From assembly GCA_023451735.1 (NCBI GenBank), contig JAEXYH010000067.1:59317-123316 (forward strand): 64,000 nucleotides of DNA, given 5' to 3'. Under the pieces are notes generated by a model, which saw nothing but the letters and a program-made list of their open reading frames with translations, was not told the DNA's origin and ran no database searches. The first letter of the stretch is position 1; each line of letters starts with the position of its first letter. The position numbers and the translations under genes are program-made. This document shows, in pieces, positions 36,680 to 45,393 of the stretch. The DNA is from Pseudomonadota bacterium. GTDB taxonomy: Bacteria; Pseudomonadota; Alphaproteobacteria; Rhizobiales; Rhizobiaceae.

Positions 36680-37447
36680 TCAGTTCCGGCGCGTTGCGCC
36701 CCGTAATGCTTTGAGAATCTTGATCCGCAACTCGCCCAACTCCGAAACGTAGTCTTCGCGCGGCTTTGGAAGGTCGATGGACCATTCCCCGATCTGACTC
36801 GCCGGTGCGCCGCCGAGCAGGATCACTCTGTCGGAGAGTAAAAGGGCTTCGTCGATGTCGTGGGTGATAAGGACGGCAGCGGTGCGAAAATCGCGCACGA
36901 CGTCGATCAGGAGATGCTGCATCTCGGAACGCGTGACCTCGTCGAGCGCGCCGAATGGCTCGTCGAGCAAAAGAACTTCGGGCTTCCGGGCGAGGCAGCG
37001 CGCAAGCGCCGTGCGTTGGGCCATTCCACCCGACAATTGAGAGGGATAGCGCCGCCGCGCGTCGTCAAGTCCGACCTCGGAGATCGCCGCGTCGATCCGA
37101 TCGCGACGTTCGGCCGACGACAAACGAGGCTGTTTCGCGAAATCGAGTCCGAAGGCGACGTTACGTTCGAGAGATAGCCAGGGGAGCAGGCCTGGATCTT
37201 GAAACGCGATCGCGACTCTCGGATTGACGCCGGAAAGCGGTTTACCGTCCATCCGAACGTCACCAGCAGTCGGCTGCTGAAGTCCTGCCAGAACGCGCAG
37301 CAAGCTGGATTTGCCGACACCGCTCGGTCCCAGGATGCTGACCGTCTCACCGGCGTGCAGCGCAAAGTCGAAAGCCTGCAGGATGTCGGTATTGGCTCCG
37401 GCATAGCGTAGAGCGACATCGGTAGCTTCCAAAACTGGCGCGCTCAT
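36680..37447 (-). CDS. ABC transporter ATP-binding protein (SsuB/TauB type)
   Basis: The 255-residue ATPase shows Walker A GPSGVGKSS, the signature LSGGMAQRTALARCLA, Walker B VLLLDEPFGALDEVTR and the switch histidine in LITHDIDEA. It begins 4 bases inside the acyl-CoA-dehydrogenase-like gene stop and ends 13 bases before the binding protein gene. Together with the permease and binding protein it makes a complete importer. Confidence 0.92.
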   Translation of the reverse strand: MSAPVLEATDVALRYAGANTDILQAFDFALHAGETVSILGPSGVGKSSLLRVLAGLQQPTAGDVRMDGKPLSGVNPRVAIAFQDPGLLPWLSLERNVAFGLDFAKQPRLSSAERRDRIDAAISEVGLDDARRRYPSQLSGGMAQRTALARCLARKPEVLLLDEPFGALDEVTRSEMQHLLIDVVRDFRTAAVLITHDIDEALLLSDRVILLGGAPASQIGEWSIDLPKPREDYVSELGELRIKILKALRGATRRN

Positions 37448-38517
37448 GCGGGCTCCGAAGCCTTTTGCTCGAGCGCGGTCCTCAACTGAACGATCGATGG
37501 TGTGATAATCGGAATGAACGCCGCCTCACGAGATCTACGTTGGAATACCTTCCCTGATTTCGTGAGGTAGGCGCTTCCTCCGGAAACGAACAACTCGAAC
37601 TGTATGGCTTGCGCGACGATATCGGCGAGCTTGATCCTGATCCGAAAGAGTGATCCGGGATCGCGGACAAACCGGTCATCGCGTAGCCCTTCGAGAAGCG
37701 CCGTCTCAAGGCACCGACGTTCTGCGGAGAGCTTCCCAATGTCGCCAAGCAACACGTTCCGCCCTTCCTTCGCTCTTTCGGTCGTATCGGCGAGAGATCG
37801 TCGAGCGAGTCCGACAGACATGGCGCATTGCAGGGCGAGGAAAGCCGGCCTGACCCGCGGCAACCACTCGCGGGCGTCCGGAAAGAGTACGTCCTCGGGG
37901 CTGATCGTAACGCCGATCAGATCCACGGCCGCGGTGTTGGACGCCTGCATTCCCATTAGATCCAAGTCCGAGGACCGTTTTAGACCTCGCGCCTCCGACG
38001 ACAGACTTGCCACGAATGCCGATCGACCATCGCTTCCCTGAATGGCTGCGGCCACATCGAAGCCTGATGGGCGAAGATTGGTGACCCAAGGCAGTTTCCC
38101 AGAGACGATGTATCCCCCGTTTTGATGCTCGGCGGATATCTGCAGCTTTTCGATACCCGACAGGAATTTCATAGCGTTCGACAGGCCGCTCGCGCCGGCC
38201 CGGTATCCAGACAGGAGCCCTGGAAGCAGTCTTTCTCGGAGTCCGTGGTTCGGAGACCGCAAAGTGAACTCGATGAACGTACGGTGCCCCCACGCTACGA
38301 AGCCGGCCGCGAGGGAGTGCTCGGAGACCGCGGCATTGGCTGCGATCGCATCGGTTATGTCGCCTCCGTGACCGCCGAGCTGTTCCGGTACACCCCATCG
38401 AAAAACGTCAGCCTCGCCAAGCCGAGGGAGGAGTTCTTCAGCCTTGGCGGAATTCTGATCCAGATCATCGGCTTCCTGGTCGAGCCAATGCGACAGCCGG
38501 TCAGGGATACTGCTCAT
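37444..38517 (-). CDS. Acyl-CoA dehydrogenase-like flavoprotein (SfnC/DszC-related)
   Basis: The 357-residue protein has the acyl-CoA dehydrogenase fold of the oxygenase-like subgroup: LGEADVFRWGVPEQLGGHGGDITDAI at the N-terminus, the middle-domain segment WVTNLRPSGFDVAAAIQG, and a helical C-terminus. Members of this subgroup near sulfonate-type ABC genes are implicated in organosulfur oxidation, so it may release sulfur or oxidise an imported compound using a reduced flavin. The substrate is inferred. It lies 16 bases after the carboxymuconolactone-decarboxylase-family gene. Confidence 0.82.
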   Translation of the reverse strand: MSSIPDRLSHWLDQEADDLDQNSAKAEELLPRLGEADVFRWGVPEQLGGHGGDITDAIAANAAVSEHSLAAGFVAWGHRTFIEFTLRSPNHGLRERLLPGLLSGYRAGASGLSNAMKFLSGIEKLQISAEHQNGGYIVSGKLPWVTNLRPSGFDVAAAIQGSDGRSAFVASLSSEARGLKRSSDLDLMGMQASNTAAVDLIGVTISPEDVLFPDAREWLPRVRPAFLALQCAMSVGLARRSLADTTERAKEGRNVLLGDIGKLSAERRCLETALLEGLRDDRFVRDPGSLFRIRIKLADIVAQAIQFELFVSGGSAYLTKSGKVFQRRSREAAFIPIITPSIVQLRTALEQKASEPA

Positions 38518-38533
38518 CGCTCCGCCCCGACCT

Positions 38534-39106
38534 CTATTCCGCGGCCTGAGCGGCCGTCGGCTGCCACGCGTAGGGCTGGAGTTCGGGGTTCAGGTCCGGC
38601 TGGCCGAGATTGTTTGCGAAGTTGCAAAGCGTGGCGAGACTGACGCCGAGAACAACTTCCAGAGCGTTGGCATCGGAGAAGCCGGCCGCGAGGAAACGCC
38701 CGAGCGCATCGCCTTGGACGGCACCACGCGAACTTATGACGGCCCGTGTGAACTCTGCGACCGCCTTGAGCCGAGGATCATCGACATGTTCCTGACTCCG
38801 CAACTGCTCGACGATCTTTTCGGTCAGACCGGCCTTCTTGTACGCGATGGCTGTGTGGCCAGCGACGCAGAAGCCGCATCCGTGCGTGGCGGCGGCCGTG
38901 ATCTGAACCGCTTCACGCTCGGCCAGAGTAAGGCCGGTGCGAGCATTGATCGCGGACACGGTCTGATAGGTCTCTAGCGCGGTCGGTGCGTTGGCGAGAA
39001 GTCGAACAAGATTCGGAAGAAAGCCGTTGTTCTTCTGCGCCACTTTGAGCCCCGACTTCGCCTCGTCAGGTGCATCATCGATTGTACGAAGGGCAATTCT
39101 CGACAT
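38534..39106 (-). CDS. Carboxymuconolactone decarboxylase-family protein (uncharacterised peroxidase-related)
   Basis: Starting at ATG 39106 gives 190 residues, beginning MSRIALRTIDDAPDEAKSGL; 12 residues further upstream are open but less likely. The active-site segment is TAAATHGCGFCVAGHTAIAYKKAG, a CxxC with a nearby His. It is the first gene of the ABC operon and the third AhpD/CMD-type gene in the window. A role in peroxide removal or in the organosulfur pathway is possible. Confidence 0.82.
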   Translation of the reverse strand: MSRIALRTIDDAPDEAKSGLKVAQKNNGFLPNLVRLLANAPTALETYQTVSAINARTGLTLAEREAVQITAAATHGCGFCVAGHTAIAYKKAGLTEKIVEQLRSQEHVDDPRLKAVAEFTRAVISSRGAVQGDALGRFLAAGFSDANALEVVLGVSLATLCNFANNLGQPDLNPELQPYAWQPTAAQAAE

Positions 39107-39433
39107 GGGGGTTACTTTCTCGAAATGGTCGCGCAGGCGCACGAGTGCATCGATCTATGCGGATAAACTTCGCGCTTCAAACGCCGCGAGCAGATAAAAA
39201 GATTCACATCGCCGGCATTCTAGAGCGATTAAAACTGTTTTCTATGAAGCGCATTCCGAGGCACAAAAATCTCCCGAAATCGAGCTCCGTCGAAACGTTA
39301 GGCGCGATCGTTGCCGCGCCTCACCCGGACCTAAGCCGCGTGCAGCACGCGCGCAACCTGTCCTGAGGTATGGGTTTCAAGGATCAAGAGCCGCAAGTAT
39401 CTTCCAGGCTTGGATCAATAATGTCATCGCGCG
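39107..39433. other. Divergent intergenic region between the ABC operon and selA
   Basis: These 327 bases separate the minus-strand ABC operon from plus-strand selA. Short open frames here do not look coding. It must hold promoters for both directions, but I see no element clear enough to place. Confidence 0.6.
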
Positions 39434-40870
39434 ATGAACGGTCAGGATGAAAAGCAATTGAGGTTACGTGCACTGCCGTCCGTCACGGCCGTCCTCAATG
39501 CCGAACCCACTATGCTGGCGATCTCGCGTTTCGGTCGCGCTTCTGCGACCGATGCGATCCGCGCGGTGGTCGATCGGGAGCGGCAGCGTATCGAAGGTGG
39601 AAGTCCAATCCCCACGTCCGACGATTTAGCCCTCAAGGCCCTGGAGTGGCTTGATGCGCGTGATGGCACCGAATTGCGGCCTGTCTTCAATCTGACTGGC
39701 ACGGTGCTGCATACAAACCTTGGCCGCGCCCAGCTTGCGGAAAGCGCAATCGAGGCCGCGGTCTCCGCGATGCGCTATGCCGCCGCCGTGGAACTCGACC
39801 TGCAGACCGGCAAGCGTGGCGAGCGCGACGACCACGTGCGTGGATTACTTTGCGAGTTGACTGGCGCAGAAGATGCGACGGTTGTGAACAACAACGCCGC
39901 AGCCGTGCTCCTCTGCCTGAACACTTTGTCTTCGGGGCGTCAAGCTGTTGTATCCCGCGGCGAACTGATCGAAATCGGCGGCGCATTCCGAATGCCGGAG
40001 ATCATGTCCCGGGCGGGAGCGGAGATGATTGAGGTCGGCACCACCAACCGAACGCACGAAAGAGATTACAGGGCGGCGGTGGGTCAGCAGACCGGCGTCA
40101 TACTCAAGGTGCACACATCCAATTACTGCATTCAAGGCTTCACGTCCGAGGTCGATGCGGCAAGACTTGCAGCCATTGCAGCCGAGATGGGGGTCCCCCT
40201 GTTGAACGATCTTGGATCCGGAACGCTGATCGATCTCTCCAAGATTGGATTGAAGCGCGAACCGACCGTACGCGAAGCGGTCGAGCAGGGTGCTGGTCTG
40301 GTCACCTTTTCGGGTGACAAGTTGCTTGGAGGGCCGCAGGCCGGATTCATAGTCGGCAACAAAGATCTAATCGCGAAGATCAACCGGAACCCGATGAAGC
40401 GAGCGTTACGGGTCGACAAAATCCGTCTCGCCGCGATCGAGGCGACGCTCAAGCTATACCGCGACTCTGATACTTTAGCCGTGAAGCTGCCGACGCTTCG
40501 TCATCTTTCGCGATCGCAGGAGGATATCACCAGACAAGCTGAGCGGATTCGGCCGCGGGTGGTGCAGATATTCGGTGCACTTTACAAAGTTTGTATCTGC
40601 GCATGCGAAAGCCAGATTGGCTCGGGAGCACTGCCAACGGACAACGTCCCGAGCGCGGCGATTCTCTTTCGCGCAAAGAACAATGGGCCCTCGGTCGAAA
40701 AACTCGCTTCCTCGCTGCGTCGGCTCCAAAAGCCGGTGATAGGGCGTATCGCCGACGGTGGGCTCCTGCTCGATCTACGATGTCTGATCGATGAGACGGA
40801 CCTACTATCGAATCTGGCCCAGTGGGACGCCGATGACCGGGCTAAAGACGGCGGGGCAGGGGTGCAATGA
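39434..40870 (+). CDS. selA: L-seryl-tRNA(Sec) selenium transferase SelA
   Basis: The 478-residue PLP enzyme converts seryl-tRNA(Sec) to selenocysteyl-tRNA(Sec) using selenophosphate. The opening LRALPSVTAVLNAEP and FNLTGTVLHTNLGRAQLAESA are typical, and the PLP lysine is Lys296 in SGDKLLGGPQAGF (E. coli SelA uses Lys295). It overlaps selB in the last bases (ATGATC at 40867), which indicates coupling. The length is normal. It starts the selenium operon together with selB and tRNA-Sec. Confidence 0.96.
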   Translation: MNGQDEKQLRLRALPSVTAVLNAEPTMLAISRFGRASATDAIRAVVDRERQRIEGGSPIPTSDDLALKALEWLDARDGTELRPVFNLTGTVLHTNLGRAQLAESAIEAAVSAMRYAAAVELDLQTGKRGERDDHVRGLLCELTGAEDATVVNNNAAAVLLCLNTLSSGRQAVVSRGELIEIGGAFRMPEIMSRAGAEMIEVGTTNRTHERDYRAAVGQQTGVILKVHTSNYCIQGFTSEVDAARLAAIAAEMGVPLLNDLGSGTLIDLSKIGLKREPTVREAVEQGAGLVTFSGDKLLGGPQAGFIVGNKDLIAKINRNPMKRALRVDKIRLAAIEATLKLYRDSDTLAVKLPTLRHLSRSQEDITRQAERIRPRVVQIFGALYKVCICACESQIGSGALPTDNVPSAAILFRAKNNGPSVEKLASSLRRLQKPVIGRIADGGLLLDLRCLIDETDLLSNLAQWDADDRAKDGGAGVQ

Positions 40871-42849
40871 TCATCGGCACCGCCGGGCATGTAGACCACG
40901 GTAAAACGGCCTTGGTAAGAGCCCTCACTGGCGTTGAGGGCGATCGGTTGAAGGAGGAGCGGGCGAGGGGCATCACGATAGATCTTGGGTTCGCTTATGT
41001 CCCGACCGAAAATGGTGACATACTCGGATTCATTGATGTTCCCGGCCATGAGCGTTTCGTCCATACGATGCTTGCCGGCGCCAGTGGAATAGACTTCGCT
41101 TTGGTGGTGGTGGCGGCCGACGACGGCGTGATGCCCCAGACGATCGAGCACCTCGCCATAATCGAGTTGCTGGCAATCGAGCGAGGTCTGATCGTCGTTA
41201 CGAAGATCGATCTCGTATCCGATGAACAAGTTGATCAGGTCATATCGGAAATAAGGGGCCTTACAGCGGGTACTTCGTTCGAGCAGGCGGAAGTAATACC
41301 GGTATCGACTGTCACGACTCAGGGGATCGATGAGTTGCGTAGCCGGTTGAACGATGCCGCAGTCGTCGCGCGGGAGCACTCGGCTTCATCCCGTTTCCGT
41401 TTAGCAGTCGATCGGGTCTTTACACTGCATGGTGTGGGGCTCGTGGTCACGGGTACCGTGCTATCGGGCCGCATTTTAGTGGGCGAAGACGTGATGGTTA
41501 GTCCGATTGGCCTGCCGGCGCGCGTTCGATCTCTGCACGCGCAGAATACACCGGCTGAATCCGCCACAGCGGGCGATCGGTGTGCGTTGAACTTGGTCGG
41601 CGACGGTGTAACCAAGCAGGCGATCCACCGCGGAGCGATCGTGATGGATCGCCATCTTCATGCACCGACCGATCGCATCGATGCGGCGCTGCAAATACTT
41701 TCTACGGAAAAGAAGGCGGTAAAGCAGCGTTTGCCCGTGCGTCTGCATCACGCCTCTACGGAAGTAGGAGCGCACATTATCCCTCTCGGAGATGAATCGA
41801 TCCGACCTGGATCTAGCGGTGACGTACAACTCGTCCTCGATCGGCCTATTGCCGCCTGCTCGCATGATCGCTTCGTCATCCGCGACGCATCCGCCCGTCG
41901 GACCATAGGCGGCGGCGTGTTTCTTGATCTGCGCGCCCCGCCAAAGAAGCGTCGGGGACCAGAACGGAACATGCAACGGCGAGCACTAGAAGCCCGTGAT
42001 CCCGCAACCTCAGTTCGGATGCTGATGGATACACCTCCGTTCATGTACGATCTGGAGGTCTTTGCGCGCGACAGGGCACTCAGTCGGTCGGAGACGTCAC
42101 GCATCGTCGCTGACCAGTCAATTGTTTTGCTCGAAGCCAATTCTTCTCTTTTCGCGATGACGTCTACCCGATGGGCTGCGCTTGCGAGTCGTGTGGCTGA
42201 CGAACTCCGTAATTATCATTCGGAGAACCCCGATCAGCAGGGCATCGGTCGCGACAAGCTCCGATCGCGGTTGAAGTTGGAAATTCCGGCAGCGGTCTTC
42301 TTGTTTGCACTCCAGAAACTGGCGAAAGCGGGAGCCATCGCTCTTGACGGCGCCTTTGTGCGTTTGTCGACCCATGTGGCGAAGATGACCGAAACGGATG
42401 AGTTTCTCTGGAATAGGATTGGTCCGTTGATTTCCGGAGAGGCGCGGTTCCGCCCCCCACGGGTGAGGGACATAGCTTTGAGCACGTCCCTAGCGGAAAG
42501 CGACGTCCGGCGATTGATGAAACTTGGTGCGCGGACGGGACGTGTCGATCAGATCGCTCACGATCATTTCTTCCTGCGGCATGCTGTTGGAGAGATGGTG
42601 GAAATCGTGGCCGACCTATCTGAACGAAGTCAAGATGGCGCCTTCAGCGCAGCGCAATTCCGTGACCGCGTTGACAATGGCCGCAAGGTAGCAATTCAAA
42701 TTCTCGATTTCTTCGATCGTCACGGTATCACGGTGAAGCGAGATGATCTTCGTCGAGTAAACAGGTATCGGCTCGAGTTGTTCGGGAGCGATAACGGCAA
42801 TGGAAGAGAATCGTCCCTGGTGGGGCGTTCGGACTTCAAATCCGAGTGA
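40867..42849 (+). CDS. selB: Selenocysteine-specific elongation factor SelB
   Basis: The 660-residue factor has the EF-Tu-like GTPase motifs GTAGHVDHGKT (G1, residues 4-14), RGITIDLGFAY (G2), DVPGHERFVHTM (G3) and VTKID (G4), then beta-barrel domains and a C-terminal winged-helix region that binds the SECIS hairpin. It brings Sec-tRNA to UGA codons such as that of fdnG here. The last 15 codons are encoded by sequence that is also the 5' half of tRNA-Sec, so the SelB tail (GRESSLVGRSDFKSE) is dictated by tRNA sequence. Confidence 0.96.
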   Translation: MIIGTAGHVDHGKTALVRALTGVEGDRLKEERARGITIDLGFAYVPTENGDILGFIDVPGHERFVHTMLAGASGIDFALVVVAADDGVMPQTIEHLAIIELLAIERGLIVVTKIDLVSDEQVDQVISEIRGLTAGTSFEQAEVIPVSTVTTQGIDELRSRLNDAAVVAREHSASSRFRLAVDRVFTLHGVGLVVTGTVLSGRILVGEDVMVSPIGLPARVRSLHAQNTPAESATAGDRCALNLVGDGVTKQAIHRGAIVMDRHLHAPTDRIDAALQILSTEKKAVKQRLPVRLHHASTEVGAHIIPLGDESIRPGSSGDVQLVLDRPIAACSHDRFVIRDASARRTIGGGVFLDLRAPPKKRRGPERNMQRRALEARDPATSVRMLMDTPPFMYDLEVFARDRALSRSETSRIVADQSIVLLEANSSLFAMTSTRWAALASRVADELRNYHSENPDQQGIGRDKLRSRLKLEIPAAVFLFALQKLAKAGAIALDGAFVRLSTHVAKMTETDEFLWNRIGPLISGEARFRPPRVRDIALSTSLAESDVRRLMKLGARTGRVDQIAHDHFFLRHAVGEMVEIVADLSERSQDGAFSAAQFRDRVDNGRKVAIQILDFFDRHGITVKRDDLRRVNRYRLELFGSDNGNGRESSLVGRSDFKSE

Positions 42850-42897
42850 GGCAGCCAGACTGTCTTTGGTGGGTTCGACTCCCGCTCTCTTCCGCCA
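42802..42897 (+). tRNA. selC: tRNA-Sec (anticodon TCA), CCA encoded
   Basis: The sequence folds as a bacterial tRNA-Sec: 8-bp acceptor GGAAGAGA/TCTCTTCC, 6-bp D stem CGTCCC/GGGGCG with a TGGT loop, anticodon stem TCGGA/TCCGA with loop CTTCAAA and anticodon TCA, a long variable arm (AGGCAG/CTGTCT with CCAGA loop), T arm GTGGG/CCCGC with TTCGACT loop, G discriminator and encoded CCA. The 8+5 acceptor/T length and 6-bp D stem are diagnostic. The 5' 48 bases overlap the end of selB. An additional small gene starts about 20 bases downstream. Confidence 0.97.
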
Positions 42898-42916
42898 ACC
42901 ATTTTTGAACAGTAGC

Positions 42917-43306
42917 ATGATGACCACGGACCGCCCACTTACAACAGACTTTGACGACTGGCTCGTCGAGACCTTTGCACGTGTTGGATCGTTCACGATG
43001 CTTGTCGTGCTCGTGGATATTCAGGAGACATCGGTGATGCCGCTGGCTTCTTCCTACTTGCACATCATCGGCGATGAGACGCGGTGGCTCGATATGACTA
43101 CGATGCTGGCAGGATCCGGCGCGAGGTGGAACGGAGCGGCGTTCTATCAGGCCGATAGGATTGGTCTAGTTGACGATGAGGTCGCGAAGAAGCGCTTGCT
43201 ATCGCTTGCACAAGGTTTGCGAGGCGACAGATCGCTGCTCGCACACAGCGAGTTCTTTAACGAAGGGGGGCTTCGCTTAAAGATCGAAGAAGTGCGCAAG
43301 CACTAA
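42917..43306 (+). CDS. Unknown small protein in the selenium cassette
   Basis: From ATG 42917 the product is 129 residues: MMTTDRPLTTDFDDWLVETFARVGSF and onwards. The longer open frame back to 42800 runs through tRNA-Sec and selB and is not used. There is no signal peptide. The C-terminal part (KKRLLSLAQGLRGDRSLLAHSEFFNEGGLRLKIEEV) looks helical. I cannot name a family. It lies 20 bases after tRNA-Sec and converges on selD, ending one base before the selD stop, so it may be a selenium-linked factor. Confidence 0.65.
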   Translation: MMTTDRPLTTDFDDWLVETFARVGSFTMLVVLVDIQETSVMPLASSYLHIIGDETRWLDMTTMLAGSGARWNGAAFYQADRIGLVDDEVAKKRLLSLAQGLRGDRSLLAHSEFFNEGGLRLKIEEVRKH

Positions 43307-44353
43307 TCAGACGATCTCGACGATGGGGCGCCCCGCCGTGACGTGGCCGATGATGCCTGCGAGGGGGTAGCCGGCAGTCCGGATCTCCGCGGCGATTGCT
43401 TCCGCCCGCCGCGCATTGCATGCGATAAGAAGTCCACCGGAAGTCTGTGGGTCCGTCAAAAGGCCTCGTCGCCATGGAGGCATGGCATCGGGTAAGATGA
43501 CCTCGTCGCCGTAGCTATTCCAATTGCGACCTGAGGCGCCGGTGATGAAGCCAGCCTCGGCGAACGCTTCTGCTCGGGATAGATAAGGAATGCGAGATTG
43601 CCCGATGATCAGGTGCGATCCGCTGCCGCGGGCCATTTCCAGGCCGTGGCCCAGCAGTCCGAATCCGGTGACGTCTGTGATCGCGTGAACGTCGGGGTCC
43701 TTCGCCAGCTCTGCGCCTATCCGGTTGAGCAAGGTCGTAGAGGCAATCATTTCCTGATAAGCATCGGCCGGGAGCGACTGTTTCTTGAGTGCCGCCGAAT
43801 ACACTCCGACACCGATTCCTTTCGTCAGGATTAGTGCGTCGCCCGGCTTAGCGCTCGAGTTCCGTCGCAACTGTTCCGGCGCGCACAGGCCTATGACCGC
43901 AAGTCCGTAGATCGGCTCAGCGGCGTCAATCGAATGCCCGCCGGCTACAGCGATGCCAGCATCGGCGCAAATCGACGCGCCGCCTTCCAGAATGAGCTTT
44001 ACCGTGTCGGTGGGGAGTTTCCCGAGCGGCATTCCCAGAATCGCGAGTGCCATGATGGGCCGTCCCCCCATCGCATACACATCGGAGATAGCATTGGTCG
44101 CTGCGATCCGGCCGAAATCGCGCGGGTCATCAACGATGGGCATGAAAAAATCGGTTGTGGCTACGACGCAATTTTTTTCATCGATCTGCCAAACTGCGGC
44201 ATCATCGGACGTATGGTTACCAACGAGAAGTTGAGCAAAGGGAGCGGCAGCCGCGGTGCCTGCAAGCAATTGTTGCAGAACGGCCGGCGCGAGCTTGCAG
44301 CCGCAGCCACCGCCATGAGCCAAGTCCGTCAGGCGAAAGGAGGGAGGCGTCAT
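43307..44353 (-). CDS. selD: Selenide, water dikinase SelD
   Basis: The 348-residue enzyme makes selenophosphate from selenide and ATP. The catalytic Cys17 and the following Lys20 are seen in HGGGCGCKLAP, matching E. coli SelD positions; here it is Cys, not selenocysteine. Further marks are TTDFFMPIVDDPRDFGRIAATNAISDVYAMGG and DVTGFGLLGHGLEMA. It is downstream of fdhE on the same strand, 101 bases away, and converges on the unknown gene that follows tRNA-Sec. Confidence 0.96.
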   Translation of the reverse strand: MTPPSFRLTDLAHGGGCGCKLAPAVLQQLLAGTAAAAPFAQLLVGNHTSDDAAVWQIDEKNCVVATTDFFMPIVDDPRDFGRIAATNAISDVYAMGGRPIMALAILGMPLGKLPTDTVKLILEGGASICADAGIAVAGGHSIDAAEPIYGLAVIGLCAPEQLRRNSSAKPGDALILTKGIGVGVYSAALKKQSLPADAYQEMIASTTLLNRIGAELAKDPDVHAITDVTGFGLLGHGLEMARGSGSHLIIGQSRIPYLSRAEAFAEAGFITGASGRNWNSYGDEVILPDAMPPWRRGLLTDPQTSGGLLIACNARRAEAIAAEIRTAGYPLAGIIGHVTAGRPIVEIV

Positions 44354-44454
44354 TTTCTTGTCCCGTCACCGTTTCATGAGGCAGGACCAGTTACCACACG
44401 GCCCCCGGCGCGGTAACTATACCGGAGGATGGGTACGGTCGCGCCAAGCGCTTC

Positions 44455-45393
44455 TCATGCCTGATTGCCGCTAAGGAGAAGAGGATTGGGAGCATGCCGC
44501 GCCCACCCGTGTTCAGCGACCATAAGGTCGAGTCCAAGCGAAGCCAGGTCGTCCGCGTATGGATCGGCGCCCGTATCTTTCGACAGGTAGATCATCTTCG
44601 AATAGGTGCCGCAGTCTTTACAGGTCTCGGCTTTCACTGTGCCCGCATCTCCCTCGACGCCTTCCAGCGCAATCGACCTTGATTCACCGCAGGTGATGCA
44701 GATGGTCCGAACGTGATTCCATGCTGTTGAGCAAAGAGAACAGTGAAGATAGCGTGCCCCAGGAGCATCGCCGGATGCTGTAATCGTGCCCGCTACCGGC
44801 GTAGATCCGCAGCAGGGACACAGCCCACGTTGTGGAAGAAGTCCCAGATCCGAAACTTGCAGGCTGGCAGCGGCCTTAGCGAAATAGACTTGCAGCGCCG
44901 CTGCGATGAATAGAGCGGCGCCGGCGTCGCTCTCCGCGATCTCGCCGTGGATGAATTCGTCGGCGAGAAACTCGATCGCGGCCGCATCAAGTCGCCGAAG
45001 ATCTGTGAGAACGATGCGTATTTCGTTTCCAATGATCGCTTCTTCAAGACGCGCTATCACTATCGCAAGAAACTCGCGCCACTCTGGAGGTCTTCGGTGT
45101 CCATCAGCAGCAATTGGTGGCATTTCGCCCTGCACAGCAATTTTGAGGTCGATGGGGTCGAATGTGGGAAGCACGATCGGAGCCGATGCAGCGGCGGCCT
45201 GGGCACGGGCGAGTGTCGCCATGAACCGCAACCATGGTTCGATCGCATGGTTGGGAGATATGGCTTCCAACCGGGCCGCAGTCCTGACGAAGCGGCATTC
45301 GGGAACAGGTAAAATGATCGGCTCAGGAGCCTTCACGCCGCCGCTTGGGCTGCCTGTCCACTTTCCTTTCGACGCGATCTCGCCCTGTCTCAC
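44455..45393 (-). CDS. fdhE: Formate dehydrogenase accessory protein FdhE
   Basis: I start at GTG 45393, which overlaps the fdnI stop as GTGA and gives 312 residues, the expected FdhE length. A 449-residue frame reaching 45804 would run through fdnI and is not used. Four zinc-ribbon-type pairs are visible: GLCPCCGS, HCSLCST, ICITCGE and CKDCG. FdhE binds the Mo-bis-MGD formate dehydrogenase precursor and is needed for maturation of respiratory formate dehydrogenases. It completes the fdn operon. Confidence 0.92.
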   Translation of the reverse strand: MRQGEIASKGKWTGSPSGGVKAPEPIILPVPECRFVRTAARLEAISPNHAIEPWLRFMATLARAQAAAASAPIVLPTFDPIDLKIAVQGEMPPIAADGHRRPPEWREFLAIVIARLEEAIIGNEIRIVLTDLRRLDAAAIEFLADEFIHGEIAESDAGAALFIAAALQVYFAKAAASLQVSDLGLLPQRGLCPCCGSTPVAGTITASGDAPGARYLHCSLCSTAWNHVRTICITCGESRSIALEGVEGDAGTVKAETCKDCGTYSKMIYLSKDTGADPYADDLASLGLDLMVAEHGWARHAPNPLLLSGNQA

